Below are positions 42,399 through 53,185 of a stretch of 64,000 nt of DNA, piece by piece. The notes below the pieces were generated by a model that did no database searches, had not been told where the DNA came from, and worked only from the letters and a program-made list of their open reading frames with translations. A program made the translations under genes and the position numbers. Numbering within the stretch: the stretch's first letter is position 1; every line of letters begins with the position of its first letter. Source of the stretch: Conus ventricosus (lineage: Eukaryota > Mollusca > Gastropoda > Neogastropoda > Conidae); NCBI GenBank assembly GCA_018398815.1, contig CM031596.1:73499636-73563635 (forward strand), given 5' to 3'.

Positions 42399-44419
42399 TT
42401 TCCACCTGCCTGAAGCTGAAATTGTTTATTGAATCAGTTAATATACTTCAGTGTAAATAGAAACATCTGAAAAACAGCAGTCCTTGAAGACATTATCTGA
42501 TTTGGGATAGGAGAAAGATAGGAGAAACAGTAACTTTAGCAGAGGAGTGCTGAAACCATTGTATGGATAGCTTATCTTCTGATTGTATTATCTTTGATAT
42601 AAAAAAAAATTTAAAATGTTCTGTCTGTATTTTTTGCTCCCTATAGAAGTCCACAGTTTCATCTGATCTCCAAATTTGGCATGGTGACTCCTTAGCACAC
42701 TAAGGTGGATCAATGAACAGATCACTTTGTGCTGGCACACTGATCTTGCATCATTTTTGATGGTGACTAGAACTTATAAGAAAAACTGCTCACATTTTGT
42801 ACTACCCCGACAGGTCACATCGTGTAGCTGTCAATGGCCAAAGAAGAAAACTGCAATACAGACTATGTAACAGGGAATGAGTACAAACTAATCTGAACTC
42901 AGTTTTCAAGTGAGTTGTCAATGCCTTTGCGTAGTAATATTATCTTCATGGTACTGTACTTCAGGGTACACCATTACAGAAAACATGTCTGATTTGAACC
43001 TCTGATGTCTTTTTGGTCAGTTAGGTCAGTGCCCTTGATAAATGCTAAACTGATGCTGGAAGTGAAGTATACAATCATGGTAGTATCATTAAAACCAACA
43101 ATTGTGTCATGTTCACTGTTCACATCAGTCACATTGTTCTTTGGATTGTAAATGAAGATATATGATCCATAATGTTCTAAATGCTATTCCTTGTGAGTAT
43201 ATTCTTTGTGTCTTTTTTTTTCTAGTTGGTGATGAAGTGAAAACAGAAGACCATGATGAAAATATAGATGTTCCGTTTTGACTGAATCTGAGCGGCTGGC
43301 TGTGAAGCAGAATGTAGGGACATGACTTAAGTTACACTATAATATGATCCTCTCTTCATTCTTCAAATGGTAAGGTGTAGCATCCCTCTTGCACACCAGT
43401 CAGTTTCAGCACACTGCTGATACTACATCCCAAATTTTGGCATAATTCTTTTGAAATTTTTTCTTTGATTGCACCACTGTACATCAGCTGCTTTTGTCTT
43501 TACAGAACAATTCACCAAGAAGAACAAACTGAGTGTTGCTCTCTTCTAGTCAGAATTTTAAGAACAAGCGAGTGTTCCTCTCTTCTATTCAGAATTTGCA
43601 AATTTCCTTGAATAATGTAGCATTTTGAAGATAAATTGATCATTTTCAGCAATTTTAATGTTCATTTTGACTGTTCCACTGATTCAATACTGTTACAGAG
43701 AAAGTTACAGAACTCACTATGATATTGAACTTGTGTTGGACCAGTATATATACAAGTTCTTGAACATCTTTGAAAGTCCTTTAATTTAGGGACCCTTTTC
43801 AAGAACTAAGAATATCCTTGCAATTTGAACTTTAGTGCTTATAAATACTTCAGAGTGCCTGAAAACGGAAATTTTGATGGAGCAAAATATATTTTGGAGG
43901 AAAAAATTACAAAATTATACACAGCATTGATAATGTATGTGAAGAAAAAATATTTATTTTCTGTCTGCCAGGCTTAACCACTTCCTTGTGGTCTGCTACA
44001 AGCCAGATTCTGTTGCAGGGTTTTTGAAGCAATCAAAGTAAGCATAAAAGGCTTACAGCCCTTTAAGTTCATAAAGAAAAAGTCCTTGGATTTTGTTTGG
44101 AAGTCTGTATGAACCCAGTAGAAGACAGACAATGTACCAATTCACCTGTAGATGTGGTCGTAGGCTTGTTAGCATCATATTCAGGGAGGAGGATATTATG
44201 TTTGATCTTGTGCCTTTTCCCATGATGATGTCTGATCACTTGCAAATGTGCTATGTGATTGTGCACAAACGCATAATGATGTCTTTCAGATACAGGATCA
44301 CTCATCTTGTTCACAAGCAAGAACGAGAGTATCAGTGACTCTGTCCTTCAAGCTGTCTCTCCTGTTCATGAACTTGCAGATCTTTTCAAATTACTTTTAG
44401 AAGAAATTGATAGTTTGAA
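42399..44419. other. Gene-poor stretch with one possible orphan exon
   Basis: No confident gene. At 43226-43280 a T-rich tract ending in TAG is followed by GDEVKTEDHDENIDVPF and a stop. It could be a terminal exon of an alternative transcript or chance. The rest is AT-rich and unassigned. Confidence 0.35.
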
Positions 44420-45240
44420 TGATTCCTCATGTTAGCAAAGAAATAGGCCAAACTGCTTTGAGGTCCAGAAGATTGGCTGTTTTAGATGCTTTCTTACATT
44501 ACAATAGAAGCCATAAAAACTTAGTCACATCTCAGGTTCTCTCTCGACTAGATGTTGCAAAGCTTTACTTGCTAGGCTTTTGCAGAATCTTATAAACTGA
44601 TTGCCGAGTTATGAATTATGTTGCATGCCTCATTTTCAAAATGCAAAAAAAAAAAGGAAGAAGAACATACCGCCCATCTGCTCTCTGATCTGCAAAGGCT
44701 TGCAATTTCTAGTTTGATCAAATACAAGATCTGCATGTATTGTTACAATGTCCAATCAAATGCAAAATCTGTATGCCTCGTTGCCATATTGTTACTGGCA
44801 GATCACCACAGTGTTTAGGTAAACTTGTTCATTTGCATCTTCTGTCCCATTATTTCAGCCCTAATATGCCCATTTGCAGTTGACTGGGCTGTAAGCAACA
44901 TGTATTAAATTTACAGTCTTTAAGTTCTTCAGATGATGTAAGCAACATGTATTAAATTTACAGTCTTTAAGTTCTTCAGATGATGTAAGCAACATGTAAA
45001 TGATGTAAGCAACATGTATTAAATTTACAGTCTTTAAGTTCTTCGGATGATGCAGACATCTTTCACTTAAGTCTCTTGGTCTGTGCACTTTCTCATACTT
45101 CAGACCTCCTTTGTGGAATGAGCTTCCATTTTCTCTTCGTCATGCTGTGTCTTAGTATTGTCAAATCTAGGGTAAAAGCTTGTTTACATTCAAAACGCAT
45201 TTCTCCTTCCCATCATTTACACAGTTTCCAGTTCTTTTTT
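44420..45240 (+). pseudogene. CR1/L2-like LINE reverse-transcriptase C-terminal relic
   Basis: Broken + strand frames read LSRLDVAKLYLLGF, then HTAHLLSDLQRLAISSLIKY, then LCGMSFHFLFVMLC. They correspond in order to the SRLDYCNSLLxGL, LxxLHWLPxxxRIxYKI and xLWNxLPxxLR signatures at the C-terminus of CR1/L2-group reverse transcriptases. Stops and indels abound. A LINE tail and a 47-bp tandem repeat (44871-45056) interrupt it. Confidence 0.6.
44871..45056 (+). repeat. LINE hairpin tail fused to a 47-bp tandem repeat
   Basis: Begins with a diverged CAGCCCTAATATG hairpin (44857-44900), then repeats gtaagcaacatgtattaaat plus ttacagtctttaagttcttc. Unit starts are at 44891, 44938, 44985 (truncated) and 45005. 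The repeat unit starts within the hairpin tail itself, so the tail seems to have been amplified along with flanking sequence. Confidence 0.75.
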
Positions 45241-46819
45241 TTCCCCCATGCCACTTTCTCCTACAACATTGTAAGAGCGTTATATCATGCTGGTATGGTG
45301 TATGTGCACAGGTGCAAGTACGTTTGACATGCATGCAAGTGTGTGTGTGTTTAATGTGTTGATGTGGGGAGGTTGGGTAGTGAGAAGGGTGGGATGGGAA
45401 TGGTTTGTATGTATGAGTCGTGTACTTTTGGTGGGAGTGAATGTAGACGTAACTGAATGTTAATTTGTTTTCTTTTCATTTTTGTAAGCACCCTAAGCTC
45501 AACAGAGATGGGGAGCATGTTATTTAAACCACCTGAACATGCACTTACTGTTCTTTGTATTCAACAGTTATGTGGTGCATAGTTTGAAAATGCGTTTGAC
45601 TTAGTTTAGATAAAATGCTGATTTCCACTATTTTCGTGGTTTTGGACAATGAAAGTTCAGGTCGTTCAGTGTTACAGTTTTGTTTTTTACTCCCTTGAAA
45701 TCAACTGCTTTTTTAGTTCTCCATTGTCAGATGCTCATTGGTGACTCTAATGAAGTTTGCCAGCTGATGCAGACTCTCCAGTGATTTCTCACAGAGTTTG
45801 TCAGTGAGCCAGGTTGCCATCGTTTGAATCTAAAAATGTGGATGCCTTTCAGGTCACATTCAGTGCTGCAAGTCTTATGAAATGAACCGGAAATCCAGAA
45901 CAGGACATTGTTTTGGTCATCTCAGGATCATCTAGATAAAACTGTGCATGGATATTTTCACCATGAACAAGACTTTTTGGGGAATTCCTGTTCAAAGACA
46001 GTGATAGGGCAAAAGCAGTATTTTGTTCATATTACTTTACATAATAATCTAGTTGATATAGTGTGATAGAAATTGAAAAGAATATCCTAAAAGAAATTGT
46101 TAGTGGTTTTTCCCATCATGTAGTTAATTTGGGGCACAAAACTGTGGGTAACACTGCCATGATTACCAGAAGATTTACAGTGGTGACGTTTCATGTCGGA
46201 CCATGGGGTGACAGGTCTGTCATTAGTACACTACTTTGTAGGAGAGATTAAAGAAAGGAGTTAAGTAGTTGACCTAAGATTTTTTTTTTTTTTTTTATAT
46301 CTTCAAAACAATGAAAGTGAAAACCATGTGCAAAAGTTGTTGGAAATGAGAATGTTTTGACAAAGTGAGCAGTGAGTCACTAGAGCCAGACCCAGGGCAG
46401 AAGATTGTGGTATTGCATACTGTACTGTCAAACAGTGATGCATTGCTCCAGCTTGAATCAACATTGGCGTCTCAAGCAAATGGTCTAGTACATATAAAAG
46501 CAAGTATTGCATTCATCAGCAGTAGAAGGCTTGAGGCCACCACCACATGTACCATTATTAAACCAAGAACGACCAGATTTGTCAGATGAAATAATCTTTC
46601 AGTGTTTTGCTTTTTCTTTATTCAGCACTGTCCTTGTAGATTAATTACTTTCTGAGGTGTTGCTTTGTTACGCTTTTGTTTAAAAGTGAATGTTAATTAT
46701 GGGACAAAGATATCTGTTGATAGTTTTTGTTTTCTGTTTACAGTTAATGTAGTTGTATACATGAACTATGTGTTTTTTTTTATTTGCTTTTGAAATGCTT
46801 GTTTCACTGAAAAGAGTTA
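45241..46819. other. Gene-free stretch
   Basis: No recognisable gene, RNA or repeat beyond a poly-T run near 46280. Confidence 0.5.
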
Positions 46820-47593
46820 AAGGTACACATCTGTCATAAATTGCCAGAAAATTGTTCCAGGATGGCATTTTGTTCTATCATAATTTTCAGGATTGTTTGG
46901 TTGGCCACAAGCAGTGTCATCTAGCATGCTTGCACATTTTGCTATCATTGCAGCTGTACAGATGTGCATCTTGGCCTCTCCAGTGCAGAACTTTTGTGGG
47001 CATGTCATGCCAGAGCTTACAGCGACCAAAAGGACACCAGTATTATTCAATCTTTCTTGAGAGCTGGCCCATCTTGATTCTGCTGTTGTGTACAGTCTCA
47101 GTGATGTTGCAGCCAGTTGTTTTGTTTTTTACTTTGATCTTCTTTCTTCATTGGAAATTGGCTGATCCTACTGCTGTAGCTCCACAAGCCCTCTGCCCCC
47201 TTTCCTTTGTGGCTTTACCAGTTACTCTTGTGGATGTTGTGGTGTGGGTGGACCGACTAGTTTTGGTGTCGGTGGATTCCCTTTGTTTGCCAGTTGGTCT
47301 ATTTTTCCATTCCTAGGGATATTGCAGTGCAGTACTGGACTGTAATTTTGGATTCCTGTGGCAAGGTTGTTTGGATCCATGTTCTGATGGTTGCGAAGGA
47401 CTGACGGCATCAGAGAAAATAACTGCTTTTCCATCAGTATATTTGATTCACTCTTTCAGCTATTTGGTTGATATTCTCAAAACCTCAGCCTCTGCTTCAT
47501 AGTTGATTGAGTGTATATTGCTGGATAGCTTTGCTCTGTGGTTCCATCCATGAACTGTAGCAGGTTTCCTCCAGATCCATTGCTTGTTCAGTG
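46820..47593 (-). pseudogene. Decayed LINE RNase H fragment, minus strand
   Basis: Minus-strand frames from about 47570 downward read INYEAEAEVLRIST, KAVIFSDAVS, then RNGKIDQLANKG. They match the (Y/H)xAExxAL, VxxxDALS and GNExADxLAKxG motifs of RNase H domains in non-LTR elements. Further down, frames with TGEAKMHICTAAM resemble the post-RNase H tail. Several frameshifts; not functional. A 60-bp retroinsertion abuts it at 47594. Confidence 0.6.
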
Positions 47594-47653
47594 GTAAGAT
47601 AAGATAATGCTGCTTATAGTCCAGCTGACCGCAAAGGGCCACATCAGGGCTGA
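47594..47653 (-). mobile_element. 60-bp hairpin/TCTTA-tail retroinsertion (copy 3)
   Basis: The minus strand reads tcagccctgatgtggccctt ... gcattatcttatcttac. Flanked by a perfect 12-bp duplication gcttgttcagtg (47582-47593 and 47654-47665). Confidence 0.92.
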
Positions 47654-47665
47654 GCTTGTTCAGTG

Positions 47666-48475
47666 CTTTCTGTAGGATTCTCTACATTCAAAATGACCCT
47701 CATGTCAAAAGCAAATAAAAACACAAGAACAAAGGAAAAAAAAAAAAGGAAATCAAATGCTGAAACTTGGGGCTGTACGTTATGCATAGTGAAACTCCTG
47801 GCAATTTGAATTTAGAGATGTGTTGAAACAGTGAAAGAAACAGCACTGAATACCTCTTAAACACAAACATATTCATTTGATATAAAGGAAGATCCGCTTT
47901 TGAATGAAAAGGCTAGTCATTTTTTATATGGAAATGAGAAAGGACATAATACATAACTGACCTGGCACTTGCAGCTGCACACAGTGTTGTACTTGGCATT
48001 GGTAACCATACAAATGGCTCAAAAGAGTTCACCGCCCACTTGATAATCCTAGGGGGAGTGGAGTGGCGATGTGGGATGATTGTTTTGCAAGGTCTGCTCA
48101 CACTTAGGTTTTTTTTTTCCCTTATGTTGCAGCATTCTGTTCTTCAGTTTTGTAGTTCTGCTGTTTTTTGTTTTTATCTTTTGTTTTTGTTTTCCCTACT
48201 CCAGTTATACACTGAATTACCAGTGGCAACGATCTCTTCATTAAAATGACGGTAAAAAATGATTATTTAACATCTGACATACTGGCTTTTTTAATGAAGC
48301 AGAGAGGAGCAGATCAGATTTTCCAAACAGCATAGGACCACCTTACCCCAGATTTTCCTGAAACTTGTACGTGCATCTATGAAAGGAAGAAAATGAAGCA
48401 GGAGCTTTGAAGATTTAACATATGATATGAATATTTGGCAGAAACAGAATACATGTCATTTATTTCATGCCTAAC
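47666..48475. other. Gene-free stretch
   Basis: No recognisable feature apart from short A- and T-runs. Confidence 0.5.
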
Positions 48476-48547
48476 TCCATTGTAGATTGTTGGGAATTAT
48501 TGCGAAAGTAGCAGCTTATTCTGTAATTCCCAACAATCTGCAATGGA
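48476..48547. repeat. Near-perfect hairpin, 24-bp arms, 24-nt loop
   Basis: Left arm 48476-48499 (tccattgtagattgttggga...) and right arm 48524-48547 are reverse complements at 23 of 24 positions (one T/C difference). The 72-nt fold could be a small palindromic mobile element, a hairpin RNA precursor or a chance inverted duplication. Confidence 0.85.
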
Positions 48548-49749
48548 CTCGGCTTTATATGATCACTGGCTGCACATTTCTTGTAATCTGCACACATGCA
48601 CCATGACTTAAGTTATTTCATCACCTGTGCATAAGTAAGTAGGTGCAAACACCAATTCTCCAAAAATAATTGCTGATTAAGTCAGTCGAGTTTGTGTGCT
48701 TGTTATGCAAGCCAGCATGTTGTTGAGTCAGTGGGGAGACTGGCCAAGAAGGATTATTGAAGGGACTGGAAGTTGTGCACGGATTTCAGCATTTTACAAC
48801 TCCAGGAATGAAGAACTGATCAGCATGCATAATCGGAACAGGTGATTTTCCAAATTTTGCCTGACAGTTCTGCAGGTTTGGGGAAACGGTCTGTTTTCAT
48901 AGCTGAAATCTGTGCCTAAAGCGCCAGCAGTTGTGCATAATCAGCACTGAATTTACAGACCTGTTGTTGCTTCCTTTGCTGAGCCATCAATGCATGTGTG
49001 TAGTGGTATGCTGTCTTTATGGAACTGCAAGACGAGTCCCTTTTCTCCACACTCTTGGTATCTTCCTTTCAGGACTGGAGGAAGTGATACCCACACCCAC
49101 ATCAGCCGTTATGATGTGTTGCCCTTTGACACTGGCAGCGAATCAGAACCCCATATTAACAACAACAACAAAGCAAAAACAAAACAAAAAAAGAAGAAAC
49201 TGCTGGGACAAAATGGCATGTGGCATTTTTGAAATTCCCATTTCTGCCATCTGCAAGGACAACTGCCCTTGAAAATACCAGTGCCTCTCCCATTAAGGAA
49301 ATAGTTACATCAAAAGTACACCTGCTGACCTCTGCAAAGGGTTCTTTTTTTTTTTTCCTGTAGAGATGGCTGTGAAAGTGAAGTGTACCTCTGATAACAG
49401 AATTCTGAAATCTTGTATTTGTTTGTTTATTGTTGAGCTTGATAGTGTTTTTCACCTTTCTGTAATTTCTGTAATGCCATATTCCATTTGAATAGTGTAG
49501 TGTGAGATTTTGTCTTACCTGAAGTGTATATATATGTTTTAATAGTTTTGAATAATAATTCATTTGTGCACATGATTTTAGGATTCAAAATTATTTATCT
49601 TAGATGATGTGATGCGACAAAGATGCAGAAGGATATTATTCCACCCATTTCGTTATATTTTCGTCTTTGCAAAGCTACATTTTCAGATTCATGAAAAGAA
49701 AGACATCACTTATTTCTCTCCATTTCAGTGCATTTTGTTTTACTCAATT
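48548..49749. other. Gene-free stretch
   Basis: Open frames on both strands here are short and without family resemblance. Nothing else supportable. Confidence 0.45.
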
Positions 49750-51135
49750 TTATGTTACTTCCAAGGTGGACTACGGTTGTGCTGTGTACGGCTCCGCAAG
49801 ATCGTCTTACCTCAAACTCTTGGACCCTATCCACCATCAAGGGCTTCGTCTCTGTCTTGGAGCGTTCCGCACCACCCTGTGTACAGCCTGTACGCAGAGG
49901 CGGGTGAACCTTCACTGTCCAACCGCAGGCTGAAACTGTCTTTGAATTATTATATCCGACTGTTCTCCGAACCGCAGAATCCTGCCTATGACTGTGTCTT
50001 TGACCCTCCGTTCCAAAGTAAGTTTGAAAAACAACCCGAAATGTATTCCGCCGTTTGGTCTTCGTATGCGGCCTCACGTGCGGAATGCAGTCTAGACCTA
50101 GGAGTTGTGTCGGATTTTTCCAAGTTTCCCGGATCAACCTCCGTGGACCTTTTTCACACCAGAGATTCGTTTCGATCTTGCAGCTTTTCGTAAAGAGTCT
50201 ACCAGCTCTCTGGCGTACAAGGTGTTGTATGCTGAGCTCTGTTCGAAATTCCCATCCTGTCAAAAGTTTCACTGACGGTTCCAAGTCTGAGGAGGGAGTG
50301 CCTGTGCAGCCTACTGCCCTGGGGCTCCTTCTCAGATACTGTTGGAACATATCCATTCCGATGCTTCTGTCTATTCTGCTGAACTTACTGCCTGGTACTG
50401 GCTTTGAAGATAATCTCACATTCTTTGAAGAGGGACTTCTGGTTCTGTCGGATTCGCTGTCAGCTTTGGAGGCCATAGCTGGCCGCAACCTTCAGCATCC
50501 AGAACTTTTACTTTTTTTTTAACTTTTTAGCAAGTTGAAGGCGACGGTTACAACATTACTCTTGCTTGGGTTCCTGGCCATGTTGCATCGGCGGGAACGA
50601 ATGGTTGATCGTTTTAGCCAAGAACGCCACAAGAGAGAAACTGTCCAACACTTATATCCCCTGCTCAGATGTGAAACCCAAAATTAACGATTATGTGAGA
50701 GACCTCTGGCAGGAGGATTGGAACACACAGATGAATAACAAACTCTTTCAGATCCGTCCAAACCTTAAGACTTCCTCCCATCTACGTCGGGTGGTCGTAA
50801 AGAGGAAACGGTTCTGTGCCGGCTGCACACCGCCATTCGTATTTTACCCATTCTTACCTTTTAAAGAGTGAAGAAGCTCCGTGGTGTATTCCATGTCATG
50901 CGCCACTCACAATGAAACATGTTCTTTTAGAGTGTTGGGACTTGCATGATGTGAGACACAAACATTTTACGGCGGAGTCCATGAAGATCCTGTTCAGGGA
51001 TGTCCCGCCTGACGTGATCCTTGAGTTTTTGAGAGGATTAACATTTTTCATCTGATTTAAGATTTTACGGCACAAAGATTTTTAATGCAATTTCTGGTGC
51101 GTTTGTAGACGATGTCATTTCGATATGTGTGAAAG

Positions 51136-51187
<52 letters not shown>

Positions 51188-51289
51188 GACTGGTGAGTTG
51201 ATTTTAACGTGGTGACAGCCCTGAGTGGCCCTTTGCGGTCGGCTGGGCTATAAGCAACATTATCTTATCTTATCTTATGTTACTTCCAA
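49750..51289 (+). mobile_element. 5'-truncated RNase H-type LINE with 15-bp target duplication
   Basis: Element 49765-51274 (1,510 bp) between perfect direct repeats ttatgttacttccaa (49750-49764, 51275-51289). Frames in order: reverse-transcriptase C-terminus (VDYGCAVYGSARSSYLKLLD; AEAGEPSLSNRRLKL), RNase H (FTDGSKSEEG at 50269-50298; VLSDSLSALEAI near 50442; AWVPGHV near 50565), then a Cys/His motif (CHAPLTMKHVLLEC near 50896). It then has a 46-nt internal poly-T (51138-51183) and the terminal hairpin 51216-51274 ending in TCTTA repeats. Frameshifts break the ORF. RNase H plus a short-repeat tail points to the I/Ingi-type group; the exact clade is uncertain. Confidence 0.9.
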
Positions 51290-51301
51290 CAAGAAAACAA
51301 A

Positions 51302-51332
<31 letters not shown>
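51302..51332 (+). repeat. Poly-G tract (31 nt)
   Basis: Uninterrupted run of 31 G just 13 bp after the LINE's 3' target duplication. Confidence 0.93.
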
Positions 51333-51333
<1 letters not shown>

Positions 51334-53123
51334 AGAGAACGTGTTCTGTTTCTTCTTTTTTGTTAAGGTGAATGTGAATAAGGTTTGTAAACAAAGATGA
51401 AAGTGTAAAAAAAAGATATTATGAATATGTTTGTTTTTACAGTTTACTAGTATTTGCTTTGTTGATTAATTTTTTTAAGAGAATTCTCTTCATTTCATTT
51501 TCTCTTCTTTTTTTTAATGTTTTCCCTCATCTCACAGTGGTGTAATCTGAAACAAGAGCTGCTTTTCTCTCACTCTCTTTCTGTTTTCATCATACAGGTA
51601 AAACTGTTTTTGTTTTTGTTTTTAATGAAAAGAAATCATAGAAAAACAATTGTCTTTGAAGTCAGGTTCTGTTCATGTGTTCCTGATTTTGCACATCACT
51701 GACTGTGGGCAATGCAGCAGATCAGTATTGTGAAAAGAGCCTGTCTTTAAGAAAAGCGCAGTGTGCAAGAAGTCCTTGGTGATAGTTTGATTGGTAAGCA
51801 GTTGGCCACCACTTAAAAGAACAACATCATTCTCTCATCTGTTTACTCAAAATCAGTCTAGTCAAAGTGAGTATCAGTAGAATGTATACATAGGGCATAC
51901 ATTTTCTGAGTTAGTTTTCCAGAAACAAAAAACAACTACTCCCTCCCCCCCATCCCAAACAAAAACCCAACAACAACAACCACCACCAATATCTGACATT
52001 TGTTATTGTATGAAAACAGACTGATCAGCACCTGTTGTGACATACTAAGGCATTTTCCCATTTACTGCTATGAGAGAAGTGTGTGAGTGGATCACTTTTT
52101 ACCCAGCGTAAAGTCATTGCTGATTCTCTTGCCAAAGATTGTCCTTTTTCATCTTACTATTACAACCCATATTATGGTCTCATCAGGTCCTGTGTTTTAC
52201 TTTTGAAGTATTGTGTTAAGCATATCAGTGTTCTGGGTCTTTTTGTGCACGATGTGCTGCTTTTTTTTTTTTTTTTTTTTTTCTCCTGTGACATAGGGCA
52301 AGGCTATATCAGTGGCTGTTACAGTGGTACTGCAGGGCTCACTGACTGTCCCCACCTGTGCTGTGCCCTGCATATCACAGTGACTGCCAGCACATCCATT
52401 GGCAGCGAGTGGGGCTTGTCAGGGCCTAGGAATTAGGTCTTGGAAACCTTCCTTGTTTGATCTGAATGACCTACTTGTTGTTTGTCATCAAGGTTGACAT
52501 TTTGTGTGTGAACTTCTGTTTGTGTATGTGCTACTCAGTGAAAAGTATTTATTTGTTATATCAGTGTCCTTTGATGTGTGCTACGGATTGTTTTGTTATG
52601 TTTTTGTTTTGTTTTGTTTTGTGTGTGTGTTAGTTATTTCAACCACATTTGTTTGTGATTGCAGACTTTGGTTTGAAGCATCACAGTAATGTGTCTGCAT
52701 CAGTTCATGCACACACATTAACATGTGCCCTGCATGTTCATGCTCATACTTTGACAGGTGTTTTGAGTCCCTTGTTTACCACTGCATGGAGAGCTTCAAT
52801 TTCCTGAAACAGCTGCATATACTGAATTTACAGTAAGGGGTACCACTCTGTAAACTGCTACTGGAAAGCGAGCATGTTGATGTCATAAGAAAAATGAAAT
52901 TGCAGGAGTGTCAGCTTTGGTGTGGAAAAGTATGTTTAAAGAGTGCTTACCTTCTGACTTTTGTTGCTTTTTGTGTATGGGGAAGGAGTCCTTCATTCAG
53001 CCAGTTGGTAAGGGACTTGCACCAAAAGGAAAATGTTAATTTGTGTGTGTGGTTTTTTTTTAAAAAATATATTATGTGGGTTCCCCCCTCCCTCACCCCT
53101 CCTAGCCCCCACCTGCTCCCTAG
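51333..53123. other. Gene-free stretch with a weak RNase H scrap
   Basis: At about 52113-52145 the + strand reads KVIADSLAKDC, which resembles the ADxLAK end of a LINE RNase H, but nothing around it supports the match. A poly-T run is at 52260-52282. No gene seen. Confidence 0.4.

Positions 53124-53182
<59 letters not shown>
53124..53182 (+). repeat. Poly-C tract (59 nt)
   Basis: The longest homopolymer in the window, 59 uninterrupted C, preceded by C-rich sequence. Polyproline/polyglycine frames over it are artefacts. Its exact length is likely to be poorly determined by sequencing. Confidence 0.92.

Positions 53183-53185
<3 letters not shown>

Noticed and set aside
46852..47316. 154-codon + strand frame, hydrophobic
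   Set aside because: It is antisense to a recognisable minus-strand RNase H relic, and I see no family motifs.
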